64,000 bases of DNA from Myxococcales bacterium (GTDB taxonomy: Bacteria; Myxococcota_A; Polyangia; Polyangiales; Polyangiaceae), in NCBI GenBank assembly GCA_016706225.1, contig JADJKB010000008.1, forward strand, positions 186,001 to 250,000, written 5' to 3'. This document shows positions 15,497 through 24,668 of this stretch, in pieces (position 1 is the first letter of the stretch; every line of letters starts with the position of its first letter). Made by a program: the position numbers and the translations under genes. The notes below the pieces were generated by a model. That model had not been told where the DNA came from. It ran no database searches and saw only the letters and a list, made by a program, of their open reading frames with translations.

Positions 15497-18217
15497 ATGA
15501 AGCTCAAGAACGCCCGTGAGCTCGCCATCGAGGCGCTCGCCCGTGGGCTCATGAGCCCGGAGGAGCTCTGGGAGATTGCGCGGGCGTCGGATCCCGACGC
15601 GCCGGCGGAGAAGGTGTTCGCCGCAGCGTTGCCCAAAGACCGAGTCGTCGCGCTGACCGAACAGGCCGAGCGCGCCCCGATCGCTACCTTGCAAGCCTTC
15701 CCGGAGCTGGCACCGCCGGCCCCATCGGAGCGCCACACGGTGCGCGGGATGGAGAGCCGGGCGTCGGCGAGCGCTGAGCTCGGCACGGGACCGTCGAGTC
15801 GAGAGATCAGCAAGCTGCCCGGCCGCTTCGAAGGTCCGCGCTACTCACCGGTAGAGACCCTGGGCAGCGGGGGCATGGGCAAGGTCGTCGCGGCGCTCGA
15901 CCGCGAGATCGGGCGCATCGTCGCGCTGAAGACGATGCAGAACCCGGAGCCGGATCGGCCGATGATCCGGCGCTTCCTTCAGGAAGCGCGCATCACGGCC
16001 CAGCTCGAGCACCCGAACATCGTGCCGGTCTACGACCTGGGCGCGCTCGAAGCAGACAAACCCTACTACACGATGCGCGTCGTCAAGAAGCAGTCGCTCG
16101 GCGACGTCCTGGATCGACCCGTGTTGCGCGAGCAGTGGCCGATGGTTCGCCTGCTGGGCGCGTTCGTTCAAGTGTGCCGAGCGCTGGCTTATGCCCATGC
16201 TCGTGGTGTGCTTCACGGCGACATCAAGCCGGACAACATCTTGCTCGGCGATTTCGGCGAAGTCTATTTGGCCGACTGGGGCCTCGCGAAGGTGCACCGG
16301 GACAGCGCCGTGCGCCAACAGCTGAAGGGCTCCCAACCGCCGCCGGCGTTCGGATCGCCCACCGGCGGCACCCCGGGTTACCTCGCGCCCGAGGTTGCCC
16401 TCGGGCATTGGAGTGAGGTCGACCAGCGCAGTGATCTCTTCGCGCTCGGGGTGATCCTCTACGAGATCCTCACCGGCAAACACCCGTTTGGTTTTGCGGC
16501 GGATGCCAAGACACTGATCGCGACGTACGAAAAGGGCGCAGTCCCGCCCCGGCAGATCGTGAGCAATTGCCCACTCCTGCTCGAAGACCTGTGCCTGCAC
16601 TTGATGCTGACGGCGCCGGGTGATCGCCCGAAGACCGCACACCTGGTGGCGGAGCGGGTGGAGGAGTTCCTCGAGGGTGCGAAGGAGCGCGAGCGGCGAC
16701 GCGAAGAGGCGCTCAAGCTGTGTGAGCAGGCGGCCGAACCCGTGCGGCGCTTTCAGGAGCTGGAGACCGAACAGCGACAGCTCAGCGCGGTGGCGAGGGA
16801 TGTGGCCAAGGACATCCCGAGCTGGGAGTCCGTGGAGAAGAAGCGCGCCGCGTGGCGTATCGAAGATCGCGTGGCCGAGGCCGACCGCGAAGGAGCCCTG
16901 GCGCTGGCTCAAGCCATCGAGCTCTACACCAAGGCACTGGGCTACGACTCGGAGTGCGGGCCCGCGCACGCTGGGTTGGCGGGGCTGTACTGGTCCCGCG
17001 CCGTATCCGCGGAACGCGAACGCCGCCCCGCCGCGCAGATCTACTACGAGGCCCTGGTGCTCGAGCACGACAGCGGGCAGTTCGGTGCGTTGATCCGCGC
17101 GGACGCGCGGCTGGACCTGAGCTCGAACCCGCCGGGTGCCCAGGTATTCGCGCAGCGCTACGTCGAGCAAGACCGGGTTCAGGTCGCCGGGCCCGAGCGT
17201 TTTCTCGGGCGGACGCCCTTCTCGGACGTCCGGCTCGAGCCGGGCAGTTACCTGGTCGTGCTCAAGGCTCCCGGTTTTCGCGATGTGCGTTACCCAGTGT
17301 CGCTCGGAAGGGGCGGACGCCACGACGCCTACGTCACGCTGTATCGCGACGACGAAATCGGTACGGGGTTCATCCATGTCCCCGGCGGCACCGCCCCGCT
17401 CGGAGGAGATCCGGATGCCATCGATCCACTGCAGCGGCGCGACGTGGCGGTGGCGGATTTTGCCATCGCGGAGTTTCCGGTGACGCTCCGGGACTACTGC
17501 GACTACCTGGACGATCTCGCGGCGACCGACCTGGAACTCGCGCTCCGGCGGGCGCCGCACGACATGCGGGGTTCCGAAGGCATGGTCGTGCAACGCGGCC
17601 ACGATGGAAGGTTCGAGCCAAACTCCGAGAGCATCATCGAGGGAGAGGCCCTCAAGATGTTTCCACCGGCGGACGGGCACCTGTGGAAAGTCCCCGTGCA
17701 TTTGGTGGACTGGTTCGACGCCCGCGCGTACTGCCGATGGCTCGCGACGCGGCTCGGCGCGCCGATTCGGCTGCCGACGGAGGTCGAGTGGGAAAAGGCA
17801 GCCCGCGGTGTGGACGGGCGCTTTTTTCCTTGGGGTGATCGCTTCGACGCAACGTTCTGCAAGATGCGCGATTCGCGGCCGTTCTTGCAGCAGCCAGAAC
17901 CCGTGGGGTCGTTTGCGAAGGACGTGTCCCCGTACGGTGTGCGTGACATGGCCGGCGGGATGCGGGAGTGGGTCGGCGACATCCACGGCGAGAAGTCCGC
18001 GTCGGACCTCGACCGGGAGGTGGAGCCTGACCCGAGCACCGGCCGCGGGGAGTCCGGTTTCCGCATGGTGCGCTCGGGGCTCTGGAGCGGAGACGCGAGC
18101 TGGGCTCGCGCGGCGTCGCGCGGCGGCTTGTACGCCCTCACCCGTGGTACGGGCCTGAGCTTTCGCATCGCGAAGGATCTGCCGCGGCGGAGCTCGAGCT
18201 CGCGGCCGAAGGTCTGA
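15497..18217 (+). CDS. Ser/Thr protein kinase fused to a SUMF1/formylglycine-type domain
   Basis: 906 aa from ATG 15497; an upstream in-frame GTG at 15479 is less likely. Kinase domain about 115-390: Gly loop GSGGMG at 123-128, VALK lysine about 145, catalytic loop HGDIKPDN with Asp about 212, and LADWGLAK in place of DFG. It is therefore a non-RD kinase with an altered magnesium loop, though the catalytic Asp and Asn remain. A charged coiled-coil (about 395-480) and a PEGA-like beta segment (about 535-605) follow. The C-terminal about 275 residues are SUMF1-like (FIHVPGG...PVHLVDWFDARAYCRWLA...RLPTEVEWEKAARG...FPWGD). The paired cysteines expected of a true formylglycine-generating enzyme are not seen near RGGLYAL, so this is probably a binding module. 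Confidence 0.85.
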   Translation: MKLKNARELAIEALARGLMSPEELWEIARASDPDAPAEKVFAAALPKDRVVALTEQAERAPIATLQAFPELAPPAPSERHTVRGMESRASASAELGTGPSSREISKLPGRFEGPRYSPVETLGSGGMGKVVAALDREIGRIVALKTMQNPEPDRPMIRRFLQEARITAQLEHPNIVPVYDLGALEADKPYYTMRVVKKQSLGDVLDRPVLREQWPMVRLLGAFVQVCRALAYAHARGVLHGDIKPDNILLGDFGEVYLADWGLAKVHRDSAVRQQLKGSQPPPAFGSPTGGTPGYLAPEVALGHWSEVDQRSDLFALGVILYEILTGKHPFGFAADAKTLIATYEKGAVPPRQIVSNCPLLLEDLCLHLMLTAPGDRPKTAHLVAERVEEFLEGAKERERRREEALKLCEQAAEPVRRFQELETEQRQLSAVARDVAKDIPSWESVEKKRAAWRIEDRVAEADREGALALAQAIELYTKALGYDSECGPAHAGLAGLYWSRAVSAERERRPAAQIYYEALVLEHDSGQFGALIRADARLDLSSNPPGAQVFAQRYVEQDRVQVAGPERFLGRTPFSDVRLEPGSYLVVLKAPGFRDVRYPVSLGRGGRHDAYVTLYRDDEIGTGFIHVPGGTAPLGGDPDAIDPLQRRDVAVADFAIAEFPVTLRDYCDYLDDLAATDLELALRRAPHDMRGSEGMVVQRGHDGRFEPNSESIIEGEALKMFPPADGHLWKVPVHLVDWFDARAYCRWLATRLGAPIRLPTEVEWEKAARGVDGRFFPWGDRFDATFCKMRDSRPFLQQPEPVGSFAKDVSPYGVRDMAGGMREWVGDIHGEKSASDLDREVEPDPSTGRGESGFRMVRSGLWSGDASWARAASRGGLYALTRGTGLSFRIAKDLPRRSSSSRPKV

Positions 18218-18240
18218 GTCTGGATCGGAAGGCGGGCGCC

Positions 18241-19119
18241 TCAGAGTCCCAAGCGTGCGCTCGCCACTTTGATCGCGATCGGGCTCTGATCGACGCCGAC
18301 CCAGCGTCGCCCCAGGCGCTCCGCGACTGCCAACGTGGTGCCGCTGCCGCACATGGGATCGAGCACGCGGCTTTCTTCGTCGGTCGTTGCCCGGACGATG
18401 CGCTCCAGCAAGCGTTCGGGTTTCTGCGTCGGGTAGCCGGTGGCCTCCGGATCGAGCGGGGTGTTGGCGCGCATCGCAGGGCAGTCACTCCACACGCTGC
18501 CGAGGCGCCGACCCTCGTCTGCGTAATAACGGTAGGTCTTGCCGCCGAGCGTGCGCTCACGAAACGCGCGACCGTCCGCGTCGAGGTTCGAGAAATGCAT
18601 GCTCAGGCTGGTCTTCGCGAATGGCTCGCGCAAGAGCGGGTCAGAGGCGTTCCAGCGCATGTCCTTGCCGCGGGCATAGACCAAGATCGTCTGGTGCGTG
18701 ACGCTCGGGCCGCGGCGGCCGCGGGCGCCGTTGCCGGGCACCCACACGATCTCACCGCGAAACGCCGGGCGCCCGAAGACTCGGTCGGCGAGCACCTTGG
18801 CGTCGTGCACCCCGCGATGATCGAGGTGCAGCCACAGGCTCCCGGTTAGCGCGAGGACCTCGCGAAACGCCGCCAGCCTCGGCTCGAGCATGCCGAGAAA
18901 TGCGTCGAGCCCGCCCCAGGCGTCGGAGTACGCCGTGTTCCCTGCCACGCGTGCTCCGCGCTGGTTTCGGGCTTTGTGGGCGACGCCCGTGTTGAAGGGC
19001 GGGTCGACGTAGATCAGATCGAACTGATCGGACGGGCGAGTGACCAGCGTCGGCACCAGGGCGAGGCAGTCCCCCGCGAGCAGCACTCCGCGCTGCGCGC
19101 GCCGTCGCGGTTCAGACAT
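18241..19119 (-). CDS. Site-specific DNA methyltransferase (beta-class, N6-A or N4-C)
   Basis: 292 aa. The catalytic motif IV DPPF is near the N-terminus (IYVDPPFNTG, about residue 39) and the SAM motif I lies C-terminally (VLDPMCGSGTT, about 253). This order defines beta-class amino-methyltransferases. The region between, including VPGNGARGRRGPSVTH and TYRYYADEGRRLGS, would hold the target-recognition domain. TGYPTQKPERLLERIV is typical of the family. No restriction endonuclease is adjacent, so it is an orphan that may act in regulation or DNA repair. Its 5' end overlaps the preceding endopeptidase gene by 8 bp. The target sequence is not deducible. Confidence 0.88.
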   Translation of the reverse strand: MSEPRRRAQRGVLLAGDCLALVPTLVTRPSDQFDLIYVDPPFNTGVAHKARNQRGARVAGNTAYSDAWGGLDAFLGMLEPRLAAFREVLALTGSLWLHLDHRGVHDAKVLADRVFGRPAFRGEIVWVPGNGARGRRGPSVTHQTILVYARGKDMRWNASDPLLREPFAKTSLSMHFSNLDADGRAFRERTLGGKTYRYYADEGRRLGSVWSDCPAMRANTPLDPEATGYPTQKPERLLERIVRATTDEESRVLDPMCGSGTTLAVAERLGRRWVGVDQSPIAIKVASARLGL

Positions 19120-19966
19120 CGCCGCCCGGCGCGGCGGCGCCTTCCGCAGCCGGAGTCACCCCGAACGGGTCGTCCTGGGCGATGGCGCGGAGCGATTGCG
19201 CATCGAGCTCCGGCAAGCTCAGCGAGGGCTCGAGCCACGGCCAGCGGGGACCGCCGCCCTCACAGCCGTCGACCTCTTCAGCGGCGGTGCAGGCGAGGCG
19301 AACGTGCACGTGGTCGTCGTGGGGACTCGAGTCGCCGGGCTCGAGCAGCAGGGTCTCGGCGCGCCACACGAGCTCGAGCGGCTCTCCCCGTGCGCGGGCG
19401 TAGTCGATGAGCAGCGCCTCCACGCCGCGGCTGGCGAACAACCACTGGACCTGTGCGTCCTTCGAAGCCACCAGCGTGCGGATGAGCAGCCAGTTGCGCT
19501 CGACGTCGAAGTGGACGAAGTGGTCGCCTTCCACCTGTGCGAGCCCGTCAGTGCCCACCTTGACGAAGCCCGGGCTCGGGACCGGGGCGCCGGACGGCGT
19601 GGTGACGAAGAACAGCAGATCTACGTCGCGCCCGGTGCGATGCGAGCGGTGTCCGGGGATCTTTGCGCCGTGGCGCGCGGAGAGATCCCCGACGACCAGG
19701 GGCTCACCGCCCGGCAGGGTCTGTTTCACTGTCCGGGCAGCGGCCGAGATGCTCTGCACCAGTCGTGGGTTGCCCCAGTAGTTGTCACTGGTCCGCCTCA
19801 GGCGGACGAAGCCTTCGCCCCGGACGGGCAGCTGCTTGGCGCCACGCTGCATTCCGGCGTGTGGCACTCCCATCGAACCGTCGAGGTTCGGCGCGAGGGG
19901 AGTCGGGATGCCCATGCAGCCGGTGGTGGCGACACACGCCACGATGAACGGAAGCGCGCGCCTCAC
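19112..19966 (-). CDS. MepA-like penicillin-insensitive murein endopeptidase (LAS family) lipoprotein
   Basis: 284 aa. The signal peptide ends in a lipobox (VATTGC), so it is probably an outer-membrane lipoprotein. The LAS metallopeptidase zinc motifs are present: GHRSHRTGRDVDL (His and Asp ligands, about residues 125-137) and HDDHVHVRL (about 225-233), as in MepA, which cleaves D-Ala-meso-DAP cross-links. It is similar to MepA in size, with an extra acidic C-terminal tail. The start lies 1 bp inside the end of the plsB region (its ATG at 19966 overlaps the plsB stop at 19963), and its end overlaps the methyltransferase start. All three are probably one transcript. Confidence 0.85.
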   Translation of the reverse strand: MRRALPFIVACVATTGCMGIPTPLAPNLDGSMGVPHAGMQRGAKQLPVRGEGFVRLRRTSDNYWGNPRLVQSISAAARTVKQTLPGGEPLVVGDLSARHGAKIPGHRSHRTGRDVDLLFFVTTPSGAPVPSPGFVKVGTDGLAQVEGDHFVHFDVERNWLLIRTLVASKDAQVQWLFASRGVEALLIDYARARGEPLELVWRAETLLLEPGDSSPHDDHVHVRLACTAAEEVDGCEGGGPRWPWLEPSLSLPELDAQSLRAIAQDDPFGVTPAAEGAAAPGGDV

Positions 19967-22593
19967 TCGGAGTCCTCACCCAGGTAGAGCGCGATCTTGC
20001 TCTCGATGGTGGCGACCGCCTGCTGCGCGGCGAAGGTGTCGGTGAGCTGCAGCTTGCCGTCGTGTTTATGGAGGTAACCCTGGTCCAGGAATGAGCGCAC
20101 CGCGTTTTCGACGAGCGGCTTGCTGACCGACTCGCGTCGCGACAGCTCGCCCGCGAAGAACATGCGATTACCGAGCGCCAGGCTCTTTTTTACCAGGTCT
20201 TTCTCGGTGGCAGGACCCTTCAAGAGCAGTGCAAGGCCGCGGGCGGCGACGCGATAACCCTCGAAGAAATTCGTCACCAGCGAGGCGTAGAGCTCGAGCC
20301 ACTCCGGGCCCGACCAGCCGCCACTGCCCGCGCCCGGCCCGAGCGCGCCGGAGGCGTCGCGGCTGAGGGCGCCGTCTTCCTGCATGGCGAGCAGCGTCTC
20401 GTCGAAGATCGCGTCGAAGGGAGCGTCGGCGCGGAAGCGGAACTCGTGCTTGAACATGCGCGAGAGCGCACGCACTCGCTCGCGCAAGGTGTCCTCGTCG
20501 ACGCGGGGCCCCGGCGGGACTCGCGCCGCCACCGCCACCAGGGAGCGCTCCACGAAGAAGTGGATGATGATGTTCTTGGAGTTGTCGAGCACCAGGCGCT
20601 TTTTTTCGACCGGGGTCAGGATCGATTCGTCCTCGATGGCCCGCGAGCGTTTCTCCTTCACACCCTCGCCGAGCGGTGTGTGTACGTCCACGAGCTCGGC
20701 GTCGGCGTACATCTGCGCGGCCTCGCGGATGGCCTCGGCGCGCAGTGTGCCCGACGGCGTGACGGCGGTGGCCGTGGCGCGAGCGCCGACCGCGAGCAGC
20801 ACGCTCAGCAGTTGGCGCGAGCGGTCGACGAGGTCGGTGAAGGCCATGCCGCGCCGCGGGTGGCAGAGCAGCGCCATGGAAGTGAGGGCGCCGGGCGTCA
20901 CGGCCGTGACCTGGTTGATCTCGTCCATCACGCGATTGCCGAGCCGGGTCACCAGCGCTCGGCGTTTCGCCGGCGAGCTGATGCTTCCTAGCTCGGTGCC
21001 GAGCTCCCGGGCGATCTCCGAGAGCGACAAGATCTGGCCGAACTGCAGGTTGATCCGCCCGTAGCGGTGGCGCAGCACCTCGGGGGTGCGCAGCAGATCG
21101 GTGGCGTCTTCTTTCTTCTTCTCGCCACCGGCCATCTCGTCGACGTAGCTGCTCGACTCGATGATGCGCTCGTAGCCGATGCTGACCGGTACGAAGTAGG
21201 TCGTGCGCTGGGGTACCGCCAGCGCAGAATCGACGATCATGTTGAGCAGCCCGAACTTGGGGGAGAGCAGCTTGCCGGTGCGGCTGCGCCCGCCTTCGAG
21301 GAATAGCTCGATCGGATAACCATCGCGGATCAGGCGCCGGATGTAGGCGTCGACGACCGCGGTGTAGAGTTTGTCGCCCTTGAACGAGCGCCGAATGAAG
21401 AACGCGCCGCTGCGGCGGAAGATGGCGCCGATCGGGAAGAAGTTGAGGTTTTCGCCGGCGGCGATCAGCGGCAGTTGCAGGTTCGACTCGTTGAAGACGT
21501 AGCTCAAGATCAGATAGTCGATGTGGCTCTTGTGGCTGGGCAAGAGCACCAGCGAACCCTGTTTGGCCGCGTCGCGGATGCGTTCGATCTCACTCTTTTC
21601 GTACTCGATGCCGGCGTAGATGCGGTGGAACACCCGGACGAAGATGGCCTCGAGCGCCTTGATGGCGGCCATGTCGGGCGTGGCCTGAAGCTCGCGCAGC
21701 ATGCCCAGCGCTCGCGCCGTGATCACGTAGCGGTCGCTGCGTTTTTCGCCGGCCAGATCTCGGATGATGGTGCGCAGCCGGGGTGAACGCAGGATCTCCA
21801 TGCGCACGCGATCCGGGGATTTCTCCGCCGGGCCGGTGACGCTGCGACGCTCGCGCTCGAGTCGGCCGAGCATGGCGTAGGTGATGCGGCGAACGGCGAC
21901 CTCTTCGCTGGGCGCGTTCGCGTCGCGTAAGAAAGCGGCGAGGTCCAGCGGTGCGCCGGATTTCAGCGCGACGTGTTTGTAGTTGTAGAGGAACTGCCCG
22001 ACGGTGCGCATGGGACTCGGCCACTCGCGGGGGCCGAGCACGAAGTCGAAGGAACCCGTGCCCCGCGTGTCTGGCTCTTTGCTCCAGACGAAGACCTGCG
22101 GCACGAGCAGGATGGGCCGCTCGCGCTCGCGCTGCACGCGCATCAGGGTGCGGACGAGATCGTCGCCCTCGGTCAGTCCGCGGCCGTGGCTGCCGCCGGC
22201 CGCCACGTCGAGCACACCGGGGGGACGTTTCAGGAACAGCAGCGCGGAGCCCCCGCGGGTGAGCGCGTCGGCGAGCTCGTCGGATGGTTTGAGGTCCCGG
22301 CGCGGGAAGATGGCGTTGAGCCAACCCTTGCCCATCGGGTTGAGGATCCACAGGCCGAGATCCTGGGCGAAGCGGATCTGTGGTAGCGCGAAGCGCTTGG
22401 TCAGGTGGTCCAGCGCGAGAAAGTCGATGAAATTGAGGCTGCGCAGCACGTAAACGACGCTGCCTTCCGAGGCCAGGCTGCGCACACCCTGTACCCAGGC
22501 GTCATCCACCTGGATGCGATCGAAGAACCGCTTGTACAGCGCGCGGAGCGCAGGATTCGGTTCGTATTCTCGGGTCAGCTCGCGCTTCGGCAT
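19963..22593 (-). CDS. plsB: Glycerol-3-phosphate 1-O-acyltransferase
   Basis: 876 aa from ATG 22593 (MPKRELTREYEPNPALRAL). Upstream in-frame ATGs at 22626/22623 are possible, but they would overlap the divergent gene. Near the centre is the acyltransferase HX4D motif (SHKSHIDYLILSY), followed by the phosphate-binding ELFLEGGRSRTGK and VPVSIGYERI blocks. All are hallmarks of PlsB, which makes lysophosphatidate from glycerol-3-phosphate and acyl-ACP or acyl-CoA at the inner membrane. The length is slightly above the E. coli protein, with a non-conserved Gly/Ser-rich insert near residue 755. The 3' end overlaps the MepA-like gene by 4 bp, so the two are co-transcribed. Confidence 0.92.
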   Translation of the reverse strand: MPKRELTREYEPNPALRALYKRFFDRIQVDDAWVQGVRSLASEGSVVYVLRSLNFIDFLALDHLTKRFALPQIRFAQDLGLWILNPMGKGWLNAIFPRRDLKPSDELADALTRGGSALLFLKRPPGVLDVAAGGSHGRGLTEGDDLVRTLMRVQRERERPILLVPQVFVWSKEPDTRGTGSFDFVLGPREWPSPMRTVGQFLYNYKHVALKSGAPLDLAAFLRDANAPSEEVAVRRITYAMLGRLERERRSVTGPAEKSPDRVRMEILRSPRLRTIIRDLAGEKRSDRYVITARALGMLRELQATPDMAAIKALEAIFVRVFHRIYAGIEYEKSEIERIRDAAKQGSLVLLPSHKSHIDYLILSYVFNESNLQLPLIAAGENLNFFPIGAIFRRSGAFFIRRSFKGDKLYTAVVDAYIRRLIRDGYPIELFLEGGRSRTGKLLSPKFGLLNMIVDSALAVPQRTTYFVPVSIGYERIIESSSYVDEMAGGEKKKEDATDLLRTPEVLRHRYGRINLQFGQILSLSEIARELGTELGSISSPAKRRALVTRLGNRVMDEINQVTAVTPGALTSMALLCHPRRGMAFTDLVDRSRQLLSVLLAVGARATATAVTPSGTLRAEAIREAAQMYADAELVDVHTPLGEGVKEKRSRAIEDESILTPVEKKRLVLDNSKNIIIHFFVERSLVAVAARVPPGPRVDEDTLRERVRALSRMFKHEFRFRADAPFDAIFDETLLAMQEDGALSRDASGALGPGAGSGGWSGPEWLELYASLVTNFFEGYRVAARGLALLLKGPATEKDLVKKSLALGNRMFFAGELSRRESVSKPLVENAVRSFLDQGYLHKHDGKLQLTDTFAAQQAVATIESKIALYLGEDSE

Positions 22594-22624
22594 TCGCTGG
22601 CACACGCCGTCGGGGCGAGGCATC

Positions 22625-24103
22625 ATGCGCCGCCGGGCCATGCTTTGCAATTCGCGTCGAACCTGCCACCTCGCCCTGATGCTTTCGGCCGCGCTCTTGG
22701 GTTTCTGGGGCTGTAAACGGCGTACTCCGGAGGTGGCGCCGAGCGCCCAGCCGACGCCCTCGGCAGCGCCCCAGCCCATCACACCTCGCTGCAGTGAGCC
22801 CCACCCGGGCCTCAGCTTCACGGTGGGCGAGCGCAAGAGTGTGCCCGCCGCGGCCGGGGAGGCCGACGAGGACGACGATGGCGTCGACCAACCGGCGCTC
22901 CCGTTCGCCGTGGCGCTCGGGCGCGGCGTGGCGTTCGGCGACGGGTTTGCCGTATCCGCCATCTCGACCGTTGGCAAGAAGACCTCTGCGGTCGTGGCGC
23001 TGATCGGCAAGGATGGGGGCTCGGGTCGGATCGCGACCCTGGCACAGCTGCACGCGGATCCGGACCCGCCGGAGCTCAGCGCCGACGGCAGCGATCTGAT
23101 CGCGCTCTTGCACGACACGGACGCGGGGGGGGAGCTGCTCAGGCTGGCGGCCATTCGTCCCGGCTCGGACAAGATCGACGTGGTGCTGGGGGCGGAGATT
23201 GCCGAGAGCCGCGACGAGTCCCGGGCGGCAGATCTCGAGCTGGGCCCCGAGCGCGGCGTCGCGGTCTGGGACGAGTGGAGCCGCGCCGACAAACACGGGG
23301 TTGTCGTGAGCGCCAGCTTCGCCCGGGCGGACATCAGCAACGTCACGAAGAAGCGCATCGTCTCGAGCCCGACGGAGGACGCCGAAGCGCCGCGCATCGT
23401 GCGCCGGCCCGGCGGATTTTGGGCGGCCTGGATCGCCCGCACCATCGTGCCGAAATCAGCGCTGGCCCCCCGGATGAAACCGGCAGCCGCGCCGAGCGCG
23501 GCGCCGCGACCGAGCAGCGGCGAGGAGCCGCCGGAGCCACCTTTAGTCCAGCTTGGAGAGCGATACCTGAGCGCAGTGGCGCTCGACGCCAACGGTGTTG
23601 CGCTGTCCGAACCGAAGGCCGTGAGCGTCAAACACGCACACGTGCTGGTGTTCGACCTCGCGAGCGGGCCCGATGGTTCGGCCCTGCTCGCGTGGCGTGA
23701 TGACGACACCGCGCCGGGAGCGGAAGAGCGACGGGTGTACCTGGGGACCCTGCGTGCCGACGGCAGCGTGGAGCGGCACGTGGTCGAGGACGAGGGGGTG
23801 GGAGTCGGCGCGCCAGCCTTGCTCATCGACGCGGCGGCAGGCGCGGTGGGGGGGCCGCTCGGGTGGTTGACCCTCGCCAGCATCAGCGACGCCACCCGGA
23901 TCGGCGCGGTCGGTCCGAGCGGACTCATCGACAACCTCGGGACCGAGCCCGCGATTCGCAGCGCGGAGCTCCTGGCGGTCGCACGCGGCCGCTTCTTGCG
24001 CGCGCGGCCAAACGGTCTGGCGATGGAGTTATCTGTGGTGGAGTGCAAACCGGGCTCGGCTCCCGCGCTGCCGACCCCAGCGCCGAGCGCCTCGGCCGAG
24101 TGA
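22625..24103 (+). CDS. Lipoprotein of unknown function, probably beta-propeller-like
   Basis: 492 aa from ATG 22625, preceded by GGGGCGAGG; an ATG at 22640 is also possible. The signal peptide ends in a lipobox (LGFWGC), followed by a Pro/Ala/Ser-rich spacer. The rest is a series of repeated beta blocks: FAVSAISTVGKKTSAVVALIG, SDLIALLHDT, GGFWAAWIAR, GSALLAWRD and GWLTLASISD, each with an Ala-Trp or Leu-Trp core. This suggests a propeller or WD-like repeat outside the inner membrane. It diverges from plsB with only 31 bp between start codons, and precedes a DJ-1/PfpI gene by 19 bp. No family was recognised by name. Confidence 0.7.
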   Translation: MRRRAMLCNSRRTCHLALMLSAALLGFWGCKRRTPEVAPSAQPTPSAAPQPITPRCSEPHPGLSFTVGERKSVPAAAGEADEDDDGVDQPALPFAVALGRGVAFGDGFAVSAISTVGKKTSAVVALIGKDGGSGRIATLAQLHADPDPPELSADGSDLIALLHDTDAGGELLRLAAIRPGSDKIDVVLGAEIAESRDESRAADLELGPERGVAVWDEWSRADKHGVVVSASFARADISNVTKKRIVSSPTEDAEAPRIVRRPGGFWAAWIARTIVPKSALAPRMKPAAAPSAAPRPSSGEEPPEPPLVQLGERYLSAVALDANGVALSEPKAVSVKHAHVLVFDLASGPDGSALLAWRDDDTAPGAEERRVYLGTLRADGSVERHVVEDEGVGVGAPALLIDAAAGAVGGPLGWLTLASISDATRIGAVGPSGLIDNLGTEPAIRSAELLAVARGRFLRARPNGLAMELSVVECKPGSAPALPTPAPSASAE

Positions 24104-24122
24104 ACGCGAGAGGTTCGACGAG

Positions 24123-24668
24123 ATGCCGAAGATATTGTTGCTCCTGGCCCCCGGCTTCGAGGAAATCGAAGCGGTGACCTTGATCGATGTGCTCAGGCGG
24201 GCCGAGATCACCGTCACGGTGGCCGGTCTGGACGCGACGCCCGTGCGCGGCTCACACGACATCGAGGTGAATGCCGAGTGTCTGCTCGATGACGTCGAGG
24301 GCGAGGACTACGACGGCATCGTGCTGCCCGGCGGCATGCCCGGTGCGGCAAACCTCGCCAAAGATCCGCGTGTTCGACAGCTGCTCGTCGAGCTTTCGTC
24401 CGCTGGCAAGCTGGTGTCGGCGATCTGTGCAGCACCCACGGTGCTCGAGGCCGCAGGGTTGCTCCGCGGCCGCCGGGCCACGGGGTATCCGGGGTTCTTG
24501 CTGCCGAGCGCCGAGTACGTCGAGGAGGCCGTCGTCGAGGATGGCAACCTGGTGACCAGTCGTGGCCCCGGCACGTCACTCGCGCTCGCGCTCAGCTTGG
24601 TCGGGCGCCTGGTCGGTCCGGAGCGGGCGCAAGAGCTGGCGGCGCGCATGCTCGTCAGCGGTGGCTGA
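24123..24668 (+). CDS. DJ-1/PfpI (ThiJ/YajL-type) protein
   Basis: 181 aa. It has the conserved start KILLLLAPGFEEIEAVTLIDVLRRA, with the active-site acidic residue in GFEEIE. The nucleophile-elbow cysteine lies in SAICAAPTVLEAAGLL (about residue 103) and the Gly-rich GIVLPGGMPGAANL (about 62-75). These residues and the length match the DJ-1/YajL subgroup, which acts as a glyoxalase/deglycase or redox-responsive chaperone; which reaction applies here cannot be read from sequence. Its stop codon abuts the stop of the convergent ATPase gene, leaving zero intergenic bases. Confidence 0.9.
   Translation: MPKILLLLAPGFEEIEAVTLIDVLRRAEITVTVAGLDATPVRGSHDIEVNAECLLDDVEGEDYDGIVLPGGMPGAANLAKDPRVRQLLVELSSAGKLVSAICAAPTVLEAAGLLRGRRATGYPGFLLPSAEYVEEAVVEDGNLVTSRGPGTSLALALSLVGRLVGPERAQELAARMLVSGG

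Noticed and set aside
15497..18217. A true formylglycine-generating enzyme maturing the sulfatase at 45.2 kb
   Set aside because: The SUMF1-like domain lacks the active-site cysteine pair in the visible sequence and is fused to a kinase.
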